A stretch of 64,000 nucleotides of DNA from Tholera decimalis (GCA_943138885.2 OW964563.2:8438597-8502596); one strand, 5' to 3'; shown: positions 50,783 through 62,872, counted from the stretch's first letter. Notes: a model not told the origin generated them from the sequence alone. Translations and numbers: made by a program.

Positions 50783-52120
50783 CTGCAAACGGTGTCTCAT
50801 TCAAACCAAATTAAATCGTAGTAAGTTTTCATTGATATCTGCAGTTTATATTAACTTAATTTATTATCTTACTTAATGCCCGACAGCCGTAACATAGTTT
50901 ATTATTATCATATAAAATTACAATCATATTGCTTATATAACTACTTAAAAATAAAACAATACAACATAGGAGCATCTGCTGTCGAACTAAAAGAAAACCT
51001 ATATCTCGGCAGACAGCGCCAATCCTCTCAGTCTATGTAACAGAAGAAATTAAGCCAACCACATAACTTATTTAATTTCCTAACACACACCCTTCCGCTC
51101 TATGAGAGCGTTGTACCGTGGACCTAGTGCGAATTGGTGGATATTGCACGTCTTCGGATTTTTTGGTAATAAAAAATCACAACAAACAATCGTACATTTT
51201 ACATTACATGTAGATTGATACATAATATATTATATTTAATTGTACAATCCACTACGTTTCCGCCTGTTACAAGCATATATTAGACAGTTTTTGGTAAGAC
51301 TAAATAAAATAAATATATCGCAACCATACAATTATTTTCGTTATTTTAATATCTAATAGTTAATAAATGCTTAATTAATACATAATGTTTATAATTTCGA
51401 AAAAGACGCTTAAAAATCTATATTTTAAATTTATATTTGGACAAGGCAAAAACATCGATTTCGTTCAAGTTATTATTGCAAGCTTGTACATTGTTTATAT
51501 TTATGCTTTTAATCACTCTTTTGAGAGCAACACTGATGATAAAAGTTACAACATAATACTTTATTTCATAAAAAATAATACGGTGTAACAGAAATTGAAG
51601 CCTGTAAATATCGCTATAACAAACACTTATAAAAGTAGCCATCGAGAGTTGATAATAAAGGGTTCGGAAAGGTTCGCTTTGTATGTTGTTACCTTAACCG
51701 AATGCAAAGTCACGGACTCCGGCTTCGAAACGTGACGAGGGAAAATGAGTAAACGGAAAGAAAAACTGTGAGGAGGGGAAAAGAGGGGTTACAAAAGGAA
51801 ATAAATGAAATAGGTTTCTATGAGTGTTATGAATAGAAAGCTTTTTGGCATACTGATTTTAGAATATTTTTTTTGGCCTTTTAAGCGGGTTTCTTGTAAA
51901 AGGAAGTGACGAAATAAGTCATTGTGTGTGCGTGGGTAGGGTTTTATTGAAACTCTCCAAGGCAAATATATTTCGTAATTGAATCTATTTAAATGTCAAG
52001 CATCGGACAACCCTTATATTAAATGTCCTGTTGGAACCTTGGGACATATTTACTTAAATGTTGGGTTTGAAATGTTTGACAAAAATAGTAATTTTTTTAT
52101 TCCTTTTTATTTCGAGGTAA
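50783..52120. other. Unannotated AT-rich stretch
   Basis: 51080-51140 includes CACACCCTTCCGCTCTATG, a decayed LINE 3' tail. Open frames near 51385-51642 are AT-driven. No gene is seen. Confidence 0.35.
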
Positions 52121-52129
52121 AACATCAAA

Positions 52130-52325
52130 TAAATCCTTCTGCTCCAGGTGGAGTAGAAGGGAGTATCAGACTGCTACTGACAATAACCCACCCTATCCCA
52201 CCGCAGTATCTCGTGAGAGCATTCCCGCATCCTTTTTGGTGGGAAAATCATCTAATATCTCTTTCCTCTCTGGGTGTAGTAAAAGGGAGTGTCAGTCTTC
52301 TACTGACTAAAATTCCTGTGTATTG
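52130..52325 (-). repeat. Two tandem R1-type LINE 3' tails
   Basis: Read on the minus strand, GTCAGTAGAAGACTGACACT at 52310 and GTCAGTAGCAGTCTGATACT at 52185 each follow the R1-like 3' end pattern, the first followed by GATGATTTTCCCACC. Confidence 0.55.
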
Positions 52326-52919
52326 AATCCAGATTTCCGCATCCCTAGAATTTGATCACCTTAATGAAGTAGAAACTCTTTTGTGTACATGCCCGTCTCA
52401 TTATACATCTCTCATTATACCCAACCATTGAAACTCCTGACTCCGGTCATCCGAAAACTGCTTAGTCAATGAACTTCGACGAGTCCAGAAGAAAAGATTC
52501 AACTGTCTTGGATCCCGCAACGAAATTAATCAGAAAATAACAGCGGAATATGAAGAAAATAACATAAAATAATTAAATAATTCAGCCTATATATATTCAG
52601 CCTATAATAACCATTGTGTACAGTACCTTTTTGTATAATGCAGCTAATTATGGATCTTCATAACCTGCTGGTATTCATCTCAATATTTTAGAAATTAAGT
52701 AAAAGTGAAACCCGCCCTCGAAGATAATTCTTTATTACCCATATTGATTGATTTATTTTTTAATGATTAAAATATTTGCTTTGTTAAGTATTGTATATAA
52801 TACACCTATTTATTTAGTTTTATATATATATATATATATAATTATTTCATTATTGTAAATGTGAGGACTATGTAGGTTATTCTTTCTTCGTTGTTTTTAC
52901 TTTCACTATAATTTATTTA
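52326..52919. other. Unannotated stretch with TA repeat
   Basis: (TA)n at 52822-52840. No gene is seen. Confidence 0.4.
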
Positions 52920-53255
52920 ATGATGTCAAGCAGTTTGAGTACTTGTGTGGCCTACCCAAATGTCCTTACTTTGGTATTATTCGTCAAATTGTTTGACAGG
53001 TCCGCTCAAATTTGCGTGGATACTTCCTCAAAAGCACACCACAGACATGAACCTACATGCTTCTCATATACAAATACAAATTGTATGGACTTTAAAAGAG
53101 ACTATGACCTCTGAGTTTGTTTCGGTTTTTCTTCTCAGAGTAGTCAGCAAATACCGGCCTCATCTAGCTAAACTTAATTCGCAAAAAAAACATGACGTGT
53201 AAAAGTGTTATTTATAACCAATTTACAAAATAAATATATAATTTCATTTCATAAA
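52920..53255 (+). repeat. Dispersed repeat R3, copy 3
   Basis: GTGTGGCCTACCCAAATGTC, ATGACCTCTGAGTTTGTTTC, GACGTGTAAAAGTGTTATTT and AATAAA align with 20895-21285. A short internal deletion removes the AAGTTGAGCTACGC segment. Confidence 0.7.
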
Positions 53256-53855
53256 TTTAATATGACTTAAACATATTCAGCCTATAACTTTCCCACAACT
53301 AAGACAGGCTTCCTCTCTAATAGAGGAAATGAAACGCAATCTACAGACCCTCTGCAGTGTGTTAAACTAACTTAGAGGTAGCTCATGCCTGTAACGCCAC
53401 TGCTCAAAATAAATATAGTTAGAAATAACTTCACCACCCGAACCAGACAAAGCCAGCTTAACAGTCATAACTCACGAAAAAATACCGCCCACGATGATAA
53501 TTCTTCATTAGCCACTCACAAATCATATCAGGAAAAATCTTGGTACATTTCTTTCCAAGGTCAGAACATATATCTTAAAGACAGGCTGAAGCCAGGTGAG
53601 GCTGGCAAGGGCTGCCCCCAACATGGAATATAAATCATGTGGATACCGGTCTCGGCCACTGCTATAAAAAGCGCCACATCTTACGTTATGAAGGGATTGT
53701 GGGGCATATATATCATGCCCTCATCTTATGTAATGATATTGCTGGTTGGACATAAAAGATAGAGGTTTTTGAACTTAATTGTGTCACTCGTATGGAGTGA
53801 TTGACACTAGTGCTAGTACTATGCTGTTCTATGCAAAACACTTATTAGTAATATT
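53256..53855. other. Unannotated stretch
   Basis: An 82-codon + frame at 53385-53633 (MPVTPLLKINIVRNNFTTRT) shows no known motif. No other feature is supported. Confidence 0.3.
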
Positions 53856-53859
53856 GGTG

Positions 53860-54028
53860 GAATTCCCTGCCGGGGTCTGTGTTTCCCTATAGCTATAACC
53901 TGGGGGTCTTTAAGTCAAGAGTGAATAGGTTACTTCTAGGTAAGCGTGTTCCATCTTCGACCACATCAGCACTTACCATCAGATGAAATGGTGATCAAAG
54001 GCGAGACTATTATCAATTAAAAAAAAAC
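53860..54028 (+). repeat. LINE 3' end (AKEWNSLP family)
   Basis: GTGGAATTCCCTGCCGGGGT, GGGGGTCTTTAAGTCAAGAG and CTTACCATCAGATGAAATGG then AATTAAAAAAAA. 5'-truncated. Confidence 0.8.
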
Positions 54029-54054
54029 TTATACCCTGTTCCTTGGACGAAAGT

Positions 54055-54232
54055 ATATTATCTACTGGCGACTAAACATTTTTTCACGTGGGAGATTTTT
54101 TGCGCACAAATACGATAACGTCAGAAGTGCAGGATATATAATAGCATATATGTTGTTCTATAGCCTCCAAATACCGTTCCAGAGATTAGCCAGGACAAAC
54201 AGAAGGACAGATAGACAAAAAATATAAAGAAG
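54055..54232 (-). repeat. Helitron-like remnant
   Basis: CACGTGGGAGATTTTTTGCG, ACGTCAGAAGTGCAGGATAT and AGATTAGCCAGGACAAACAG parallel 26499-26712. No clear ends. Confidence 0.45.
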
Positions 54233-55664
54233 TTGTTTTTATTTAGTAACGCGTAAATCAATGTAAAACGTAAAGCTCTTGAAAAAATAACGTTATTTTG
54301 TAATTAGAGACAGGCCCGTAAATTTTATGTTTTTATATTGTTACAAAACATGTAATTATTTAAAGTCTTTCGGTTGGGTCATCCAAAAAGGCCTACTTTA
54401 GACCAAAATTTAGGAGAAAAATTACGAGCGTAGATCAGACAGTTAAGCTATATTTTCAAGTTTTTCGAAGAATCACCAACTGAAGCATTAAATATTGATG
54501 AACATACACGAGCTTCAATTGGTAGGTTCTTTCCCTGTTACAGCCATTTTATATTTTATGGATGTTATATTGTAAAACTTGATGCGAGTTTAATTTGTGA
54601 TGTATAACTGAAATGAGCCTTACGAAATAGATCTTCAGCGCTCACATTTATACTGAGATTTGAATTTGGATTGAACCCTATATTCCATGGCAGATCCACT
54701 AACTCGAGTTATCAATAGAGACATGTTAAAGTTTGATATATATTGACATCAATAGAAGTACTTTTAGGTACCATTGTCATAGCGATAACAATGTTAGGTA
54801 GGTACATTTTGATGTGTTTTTAGTGAAAATAAAGAAGGGCTGGATTGTGATATAGGCTACTTTTATTTCGATGAAAAAAAAAACACATTTATACGCGCGG
54901 ACAGAATCTAGTTTTATATACACTTGCAGCCTGTGGTTGAATTACACACTGGGGACATACAACGCCTTACGTGTTCAATATAACAACGCGTTTAGGGTGT
55001 TTATGGGACTACTACGATTTTGCAGTGCTTCGAACATGTTCGCGGAAATGCATTTTCAGGTTTCATGCTTTTATACGGAAGCAATGTGCGTCGCTGCTGA
55101 ATCGTGTTAGGTCCAGCAAAAATAGCATTATAAAATTGTTTGCAGGTAGGTGGGACTCTCCAATGTTGTGCCACTGGATACGCCTGCATATGCTCATGCT
55201 TTTAAAAGACAGAAACTCGAAAATAAAACAAAACAGCTAACATACAAATATGAGTATCTTAATGACATCTAATAGGTAACTAAAGTGTGACAATATCTAC
55301 CAAGTTTGTTCAAACTTGACAACTTTAAGAAAATATTGTAGGTAAAGAAAGTTTTCCAAGGAAAAATTCTTATCTTCATACACTTTACAGGATTTTGCCA
55401 AGCCTTCATTTATATCTCTAGCATCAAAGGAGGTAGCCAACCTAATTGGCGTTGTCGGTCAAATAAAATTTTGCAGTACATGCTTTTAAAAGGGTTCGGA
55501 GTTTGATAATTTTCAGTGTTGATTAACTTTGTTTTACTTTATGGGTCGAGTTGAGAGCGAAGGGGAGATTTCATCAAGATGGGCTCGTATTGAACGATCA
55601 AAGTTTTAATGGTGTTATCATATACGAGGTAAAATGACGGAAATAAGGTAACGTAACTTAATTT
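54233..55664. other. Unannotated stretch
   Basis: Several + frames of 79-89 codons at 54871-55240 lack motifs and overlap each other, so none is supported. The rest is AT-rich. Confidence 0.3.
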
Positions 55665-55889
55665 AGTAGAGTCGTGGCTAAATAATAACAGGCGCACGGG
55701 TCGATCTTCAGGGTTAAATAACACTTGCCAAGGTCGATCCGTAGATGGGCCAACTTTAACATAATCATGCCTCGGAAAGGATATCAAGCTGTTGATTTCG
55801 ACAGTCGTTTGTATATCTTTGACAGTCGTTATGGGTAGAAGCCAGAAAATCTGACACCAGTATTGCAAAAGGGTACTGTGTTACAATAG

Positions 55890-56545
55890 AACAGATAAAA
55901 GAGGTTAGAAAGGAAATAGTTCCTGATTTGTATGAGAACGCGTGTCACCGCTTGTCTCCCCACTATTTATCTCTACTACAAGCAAGAGGCCCGTTACGTA
56001 TGCGAATTACGCATACAAATAAATTACACACACTTAAATCGAGAGCTTGCTACTGATTGTAACTCACTGTCGATAAACATGCGCCGTGCATCACGGCCAA
56101 TCAGGGCAAAGGACAAAACGTCAATGGTTGAAGTGTGGCGCATGCAGTACATTGTAAGAGGACTTGGTCATTGCGTTGATTAAGCGAGTACACAACGGGC
56201 AATGTATACTTTGTGTAACTTGTTGCAATCATTTTGTTAATGTTCGGAATTTCATAGTGATCAGAATATTTTTATGTTTTTTACAAATAATATTGTAATT
56301 AAATGTTGTTTTCGACTTACCGATGAAAAGATATACCTCCTCGCTCTATACTTGCGGTCTGACTTTTTGTTTTACAGGTTATAATATCACAACACGGCAT
56401 TTTAAAGCAGAGCTCTGTGTTCCGAAGTAATCCGAAGCGCACTAAACGTGGTGAATGAATTAATCGGTCGCGCTATGATTGTCGTATCATAAATGTGGCG
56501 CGCTCACCACGCCCACTTTACCATTCCAACCTGATTCATCTATTC
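55890..56545 (-). mobile_element. THAP-exon MITE, copy 2 (uninterrupted)
   Basis: About 650 bp with imperfect inverted ends (ACAGATAAAAGAGGTTAGAA at the left, complement of ATAGATGAATCAGGTTGGAA at the right). The whole length aligns to the two parts of copy 1 at 39.4-41.1 kb. It keeps the promoter-like GC-rich stretch (GGTGAGCGCGCCACATTTAT on minus) and the THAP exon. Confidence 0.82.
56321..56400 (-). pseudogene. THAP zinc-finger first exon, copy 2
   Basis: The minus ATG at 56400 opens MPCCDIITCKTKSQTASIER then GGISFHR, ending at the same CATCG/GTAAGT donor. Only three residues differ from copy 1, and the frame and donor are intact in both. Confidence 0.75.
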
Positions 56546-56730
56546 CGTGTGTATTACCCAGATACTGTTCTGTACAGGGCAGGTAGACGGTCACTCCACA
56601 TGAAACAATAGTGTTTCACGTGGAGCTACCTGCCAATGATATTAGTACCCAGCAGCCTCTAGAACATCAAGCAATAAAAGCATTTAACTATAAATAAAAA
56701 AACAAATTCATAATATTGCTAGATTGAGCA

Positions 56731-56904
56731 GGAGTGGAATTCCCTGCCGGAGTCTGAGTTTCCCGATAGCTATAACCTAGGTGTCTAAGTCAAGAGTGAA
56801 TATGTTACTTTTAGGTAAGCGTGCTCCATTTTCAACCACATCATCACTTACCATCAGGTGAGATGGTGGTCATTCGCGAATCTGTCATCAATAAAAAAAA
56901 AGAC
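56731..56904 (+). repeat. LINE 3' end (AKEWNSLP family)
   Basis: GAGTGGAATTCCCTGCCGGA, CTTACCATCAGGTGAGATGG and ATCAATAAAAAAAAAG. 5'-truncated. Confidence 0.8.
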
Positions 56905-57630
56905 TTAAAACATAATTCCATAGGTCCATTAGCTTCTCTGTTACAAAGGACATGGCTAAATTGAAGTATGGACGACTGCCCCAGCAATGAATAAACATGG
57001 TTCCTAGCAATATATAATACTGAATAGCTGAAAATTAGTATTCTGTAATTAAAAAGGTTCAGGAACTTTTCATATCTGCACAATCCTGAAAATAAAATCA
57101 CGTAACTCCTACGACAAAGGTACAAAAACTTCAAAATATGACATTGCTATAAACTTTTATCTAGGCGTTTTAATGTTTCGGCGACGATTTTAATCGATAA
57201 TTGTGTTTTTCATTGGTGATTTTGCACTAAGGTACTTGAGTTAAATATCTACAAAGTGGTAATTGCACCAAAAAAATCTTGATACAACGGACTTACGACA
57301 GATAATCTCCACAAAAATCATAATAATATAAGTATTCTGTTGTAAAACCTAAACTACTTATCCAAATGAGTTAAAATAAAGACAGTATTCACAAACAATG
57401 TGAATAACATTATGGTCGAAATGATGAACGTATTGAAAAAGATCTTAAAGATTAACTGAGCCAAATATTTATGATTTCTGTATTGAGGTAGGTAGGTAAA
57501 CAATTCTGCTTTAACTAGATAATGAACACACTGAGTACCTAATCAAAGATATAAAAGATATAGAAATAAAACAACAAAAATGCGATTTACTCATTTATTT
57601 ATTCAGTAAGTCTTATATATATAATGTAAT
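56905..57630. other. Unannotated AT-rich stretch
   Basis: Nothing is recognised apart from the likely 3' UTR (minus) of the transposon gene below, with AATAAATAAA near 57595. Confidence 0.3.
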
Positions 57631-57639
57631 GATAATGTC

Positions 57640-58349
57640 CTATACATTATCTAAAAATGAAGCCGGAGATGATAATGTGTTCTGATGTCTCGCCCACCCG
57701 AGATACCAGATCACTGTCATTACATACACACACAACAACAGCCCAGAGTTCTGTTACCCACAATACAGCTGCAGTAATATGACAGTATGTCATCTAAATT
57801 ATTATTTGTGGGTTCACTTTCATATAAAATATACACATAGTATATTTTTTGGCCGATATGCCTCGACTTTATTCGGCCTCTTAAAAGTTGAGGTCTTGAT
57901 CCGCCTAAATGATTCACTGTTTCAAGATCTGGGCACACTTCAGTATTGTAAACACCATTTGGTCTAATATCCTCTCCATAGTATGACCGAGCTTGTTTAA
58001 CTTGATATGGTCCTAATGCCATCAATATTAAGTGCCAAATATTCAAGTTTAAATGTACATCACATACCCTTGTATTGTGGGGAATATAAAAATTATATTT
58101 TCCAATAACAATTTTTTTATAAATGCTAGAATAACGTGTAACTGTTATTCTATAATACAACCATTAAACACAGTGTCTAGAGGTATTTGCAGCCCGTTTA
58201 TAGTTTGGCAGGTTTAATTCTGGCTCTGGCTCAGGTTCCAGTCCAGCTCGTTGCACATGTTCAGGTCTAGGCAGAGTTGACCGATTTTAATCCCGGTTTG
58301 TCTGCCTTTGATGCCGCATCCAACAGGGATGACACACATAGTTGGCGGC
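57640..58349 (-). pseudogene. Transposon gene with CHPC motif, THAP-like finger and SWIM-like C-terminus, copy 2
   Basis: TTTGTTTTAG/ at 58350 is the same phase-0 acceptor as in copy 1. Then AANYVCHPCWMRHQRQTNRD, a stop, HVQRAGLEPEPEPELNLPNY, KRAANTSRHCVFNGC, a shift, NFYIPHNTRVCDVHLNLNIW, an internal deletion, then ALGPYQVKQARSYYGEDIRP, GRIKSRHIGQKIYYVYILYE, CSCIVGNRTLGCC and, shifted, MTVIWYLGWARHQNT ending SFLDNV (stop 57640). CxC...CC near the end resembles a SWIM finger; the family normally continues with H. Loss of the central DDE part makes it a non-autonomous derivative. The function, DNA transposition, is inferred. Confidence 0.6.
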
Positions 58350-58610
58350 CTAAAACAAAGTTAATTTAGGTTATTTGTATGGTGTCATTGATATAAAAAA
58401 AGAAATGATCATTATAAACTGTTAGTAGGCTGAGGAACTGAATATCTGAATAATGATATTGATAATGATTTGTGTTTTATGTTATTCTTTATTTTATTAT
58501 ATTGTAATATAATAATGACTCTCTGCACATGTTGGTTTTGACTGTTACTGTAGAGAGTACCTGTCAAATAAATAAATAAAATAATGCATTTTATTTAAAC
58601 ATCACTTTAT
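58350..58610. other. Unannotated stretch
   Basis: Probably intron of the minus-strand transposon gene plus AT-rich sequence; CTGTAGAGAGTACCTGTCAA and AATAAATAAA at about 58567 may be a LINE tail. Confidence 0.3.
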
Positions 58611-58611
58611 T

Positions 58612-58765
58612 TACCTGATGGAAACCGTTTGACCACCATCTTACTTGATGGTAAGTGACGATGTGGTCGAAGATGGAGCACGCTTATCTAGAAGTAACTT
58701 ATTCACTCTTGACTTAAAGACCCCAGGTTCTAATGACCAGGAAATACAGACTCTGGCAATCAATC
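58612..58765 (-). repeat. LINE 3' end (AKEWNSLP family)
   Basis: GACCACCATCTTACTTGATG, GTGACGATGTGGTCGAAGAT and CTTGACTTAAAGACCCCAGG, minus-strand copy. Confidence 0.75.
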
Positions 58766-59006
58766 AAACATTTAGGTATAAAACCTAAATATTTGATTAT
58801 TAAGACATCTAAGGCTACCGGTCTGTTGTCGTCGTAACAATTACAAGGCAAGTATTTTTGGTCCTTTGTGCCTAAGTGATGTATTTGGAGAACCAAGGTA
58901 AACAACTTGACAATCACATTTATTCATTGTTTCTTATATTTATTAGTCGAAGAATTATTCGAGCTGCAGATGACTTACCTAGATTGTTAACCATCGTCTT
59001 AGGTTC

Positions 59007-59318
59007 ATGAGTAAAAGAGCAGGCAAAGAAGAGGTGAAATGCCGCCGTAGTCTGCGTGGCTACACCGTAATTTATGCACCGCATGATTGTAATTCAAGTC
59101 CGTGTCCAGTAGCGAGGTCAGTAGGTAGACGAGTAAACAATAAGTCCAATAAACAAGCCAAGGTTAATGATAATCAAAAATCCAAATCCAAAAAGCACAA
59201 CGAAAGAGTAAACGGCAGAGTGTTCAAACGACGTCTGACGTTTGTTTTTTTTCATAGAGTAGAGATGGAATCAGATTCCAAATGTAAGAAAACAAAATCG
59301 ATAAAATACTCGAAATAG
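59007..59318 (+). CDS. Hypothetical basic protein, 103 residues
   Basis: The ATG at 59007 opens 103 codons ending TAG. The product is highly basic (MSKRAGKEEVKCRRSLRGYT, ..KSKSKKHNERVNGRVFKRR..) with no recognised domain. No splice or poly(A) signal is convincing. It might be the start of a retroelement ORF1 or a chance frame. Confidence 0.25.
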   Translation: MSKRAGKEEVKCRRSLRGYTVIYAPHDCNSSPCPVARSVGRRVNNKSNKQAKVNDNQKSKSKKHNERVNGRVFKRRLTFVFFHRVEMESDSKCKKTKSIKYSK

Positions 59319-60485
59319 TTGAAAAAAAAAAGAAATGTTGTTGTCGACCTTGACAGACACAAAATATGTAGTAAGATTGTGCGTCATTGTTAGTAACACA
59401 CTTATCCAGTTATAATTATGTAGTTTCTGAAAATAAATCGTTTTGATAACCGTTGTTAAAAATCGATGTTAGTTCAATTATTTCGATTTGACATTCTGGA
59501 AATGTGATATGTCTCAACCCTAGCTTGCAGTACTTGATCTTGTCATGTCAAACCAAAACAAAGCATAAAATCAATTATGAAACTTTTTTATGTTTATTGG
59601 TTCACGAAAGTTATAAGAAATTATTAAACACTAAATAATTTATGAATGAATATTTCAATATTACGGGTTAGTGTGAAATTCCTATTCATGCTGGGGGCAG
59701 CCGTTTAGCCATCTCCTTTAGTCTCTTACAGGAAGTGTTTTTATTTGAAGTCTTTAAATTAAATTCTATTTTCATTATAATTGGTGACATTGCGTTAATG
59801 CTAGATTAACGCAATGTCACCTTTGATTTCTTTGTCTTATTCTTAGTCCCATATATAAATAAATTCGTTGTATTTAAACAAAACCAAATGTAATTTCAAC
59901 AAGTTTGCTGAATCGCAGGTTTAACTGACAGCCAGGTATCTAAAAATTATTTTTGTTCGTCATCAATAAAGTACATAACTAGTCGGAATTTTCCCCGTTG
60001 AGCCAGCAAATCGAGATTTCTGTAAAAAAAGTTAATCCGAGTAAAACAATTGCCTCTCTAGCAATTATGCTCATTATTCGATTCGTTCACGGTAGAGAAA
60101 ATTATACGGTTGCCGTATTCCCTTCCAATGTCAATGTTGGAACAAATCAATTTGTTTTAGATTGGAAAAATAATTAAGCATAATTATTTTAAGTTATAGT
60201 AGATTAAATATAATGGGCACATTACCGCCGACAACGGTGACGAAGAACTTTTTGTCATTATATTTTAATTTTAGGGAAGAAACATATATTTTTACTTGTA
60301 TTTAATGAAAAATACTCTTGCGCCATCCCATCTTCCCAGTTAATCATGTTGTGCTGCTGTTGCCGCTACGACTGCGGATAATTTCCAATGTAAATAAATC
60401 TAAATACAGTAAATAAAGTAGTAAAGTGTAAATATAGTAGGTAACCCTCAAACAAATCGAAAATATCTATAGTTATTTAATAGTG
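59319..60485. other. Unannotated stretch with a perfect hairpin
   Basis: 59783-59798 GGTGACATTGCGTTAA pairs with 59806-59821 TTAACGCAATGTCACC around TGCTAGA. No gene is seen. TTTGTTTTAGATTGG and similar text is AT-rich. Confidence 0.45.
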
Positions 60486-60489
60486 ATAA

Positions 60490-60560
60490 CTATAGGTTGT
60501 TTGGAGTCAAAACTCTTGGACCGTGGGGTCCACGTGCTCTCAGTTTAGTTTGATAAAATA
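60490..60560 (+). pseudogene. LINE C-terminal remnant (LFKDLSRRL family)
   Basis: GVKTLGPWGPRALSLV is followed by a stop; it matches the GVETLRSWGPSAYKLF block of the copy at 24.4 kb. Short and decayed. Confidence 0.5.
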
Positions 60561-61039
60561 CTTTGTATGAATAAAAATATATTGATATAGGTAAACAAAA
60601 CGTATGCAGTTATATTGACATGAAAGATTGGAGAGTACATAGACTTGCATATCTGCCTAAACTCTTTAAAAATTACAAACGTTCAGCTGAAAGACAAAAT
60701 TAACTGGGTAGAGAACAACAATTGGTCCTGCTGTGTCTGAGTCCAGCAGATCCTGCAGTCTAATCCAGATTTCCAGCAAAACATGTCTAAGAAATAATCA
60801 TAAAAGGAATGGTCTGGTGCGGAGAATTTACTAACCATAAACGTCCGTTCAAAGCTTCAATGTTTATGTATGAGTCCCAAATAATTATTTTTCTTTCTTC
60901 ATCTAGGTACGTATCGAGATGACAGATTTACGCAATAAGGGAATGTGGGTCACACGAGTCAATGCAGCATCACAGCTGAGTTTTGAGTCAACAAATGTTG
61001 ACTCGACGCCGGCTGCAGTCACTGCGAATGATGTACAAT

Positions 61040-61366
61040 TATATAATTTTATTTTTTTATTCGGGATGACCCCACTCTTGACCTCAAGATAGATGAGGTC
61101 TACGATGGAACGAGTGAGCCCAGAAGATGCCTATTCACTCTTGCTTTAAAGGCTGAACACAGAAGCCGGCAGAGAGTTCCACAGCTTGGCTGTACGTACA
61201 ATACATGTGGAAGAAAAGCGCTGTGGATGTGTATGTGGATGGTACCCAGCAGTGCGTCTAGTAGTCCGATAGTGAAAGGGAGATGGAGGGATCAGGTCAT
61301 GGTGCTTCTGCGTACACTCTCCGTAGTACAATCTGTAGAAGACCGACAGGCAGAACAGCAAACAGA
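61040..61366 (-). pseudogene. LINE C-terminal fragment (AKEWNSLP family), diverged
   Basis: The minus frame LFCLSVFYRLYYGECTQKHH, DLIPPSPFHYRTTRRTAGYH, PHTHPQRFSSTCIVRTAKLW then NSLPASVFSL ends at 61146. A diverged 3' UTR leads to an A-rich end (AAAAAAATAAAATT) near 61045. It is a second subfamily of the same LINE lineage. Confidence 0.75.
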
Positions 61367-61407
61367 TGAGACCGTTAAGTTACATACGAAAGTATGCATA
61401 CAGATTA

Positions 61408-61580
61408 AGAGTGACATTCCCTAGCGGAGTCTGTGTTTTCTGATGGCTATAACTTGGGGTCTTTAAGTAAAGAGTGAAAGGGTTACTTCCAGGTCAGCGT
61501 GCATCGTCTTCGACCACTTTATCGCTTGCCAATAGATGAGATGGTGATCAAACGCGAGCGATTAATAAAAGAAATACTTA
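61408..61580 (+). repeat. LINE 3' end (AKEWNSLP family)
   Basis: ATTCCCTAGCGGAGTCTGTG, GGGGTCTTTAAGTAAAGAG and ATGAGATGGTGATCAAACGC then AATAAAAGAAA. It lies head to head with the preceding minus-strand copy. Confidence 0.72.
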
Positions 61581-61845
61581 AAAAGATACAGAAATTACAT
61601 AGAAGTTCCAAACATGCAGTTGATTGTAGAGAATCTGTGATTGAGATAAAATAAATGACACAGACCATCACTCTCCTCTACGACCACACTACCTTCTTAA
61701 CTAGTTTTTATACAATGTGTAACAGAATTAATACAAAATAATACAAATACAAGTAGATATTTTTCATTATTTGCCCCATACATTATGTCACATTCGTGAG
61801 TAGAATCAGTAGAACTCAATAAAATGTACTGAGCTCACACTAAAA
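61581..61845. other. Unannotated stretch
   Basis: Nothing is recognised. Confidence 0.3.
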
Positions 61846-62543
61846 AAAAATGGCAAAGTGCGAGTCAGACTCGCCCATGAAGGGTTCCGTAGTAACTATA
61901 ATAATATAATATGTATATTTATTTGAAAAAAAAACCTTACAAATTTCTTAAAACTAGCTTATTTACATTTTTACAACTACGCCAAATAACTTTGTTTTTC
62001 ATAGTGTTTGTATGAATTACAAAGTTATATTTGTGGTTTAAGAAAATATGCTGTATCTCAAAAACTGCTGACCCGATCTCGTTCAAACCAATTTTGCTTG
62101 AAATTTTGTACTATATTTATTAGTATTTTTTTTTTAGATTTTTTACTCCATTAATATAGAAGTTAGAGGGTCCACATTTTACCACTTTGGAAGCGTATAT
62201 CTTTTAAACGATTAACTTTATGAAAAAGTAGTTTCAGAAACCTCAATGTCATTTTTAAAGACCTGTCTATAGATACCACACACGCATAGGTTTCATGAAA
62301 AAAAATTATTGAGAGTTTTAGTTCCATGTATCGGGAGCCCCCCTTTATTTTAAATATTTTTTAATTATTTTCTTAAAATCGGAAAGCGGTTTACAGAATA
62401 CATCTACCTAACATGTTTCACATGTATAGTCCTAATAGTTTTGGAATAAAATGGCTGTGATATACGGACGGACAGACAGACAGACAGACTTGACGAAACT
62501 ATAAGGGTTCCGTTTTTTGCCATTCAGCTACGGAACCCTAAAA
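61846..62543 (+). mobile_element. AGGGTTCCGTAG-family repeat, second subfamily, complete
   Basis: It starts GGCAAAGTGCGAGTCAGACT then CGCCCATGAAGGGTTCCGTA, and ends GGACAGACAGACAGACAGAC, CTATAAGGGTTCCG and CTACGGAACCCTAAAAATGG. The inner arms GGGTTCCGTAG and CTACGGAACCC are inverted copies. The interior differs from that of 21515-22387, so subfamilies share ends only. AAAAATGG occurs on both outer sides and may be the target duplication. Confidence 0.75.
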
Positions 62544-62872
62544 ATGGATCACCTAATGAAATTTCATTTTAATAATACAAATTAATAAACGTTAAACTGT
62601 GTCTTATAATATTCACATCTAACTGACGTTATTTATTTATATTGTTTAATATAAAAAATAAGTAAATAAATCTCATTCAAACTAAACTTCAGAGACGTTC
62701 AGATTTGAAACAATGTTGTGGGTGCAATAACAAAGATGATCTGAACATAAGTATGTGAGAACATCAAAAACTTTAGATGGAATGAGGTCGACTTAAAACT
62801 ACTTAACTTAAAATTATATAAGACAAAAAAAATAATAAAATTAAGTACAAAATAAACTTCTTCAATTATGAC
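62544..62872. other. Unannotated AT-rich stretch
   Basis: Nothing is recognised. Confidence 0.3.

Larger units (their letters stand above)
55665..56662 (+). mobile_element. 5S-rRNA-derived SINE, copy 5, split by the THAP-exon MITE
   Basis: Head and body at 55665-55885 (CACTTGCCAAGGTCGATCCG, GTAGATGGGCCAACTTTAAC, GTCGTTATGGGTAGAAGCC, GGGTACTGTGTTAC). It resumes at 56550 with GTATTACCCAGATACTG, GTAGACGGTCACTCCACATG and TACCCAGCAGCC. GACAGTCGTT is tandemly repeated near 55800-55830. TGTGTTAC and TGTGTATTAC beside the junctions are the probable target duplication. Confidence 0.72.
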
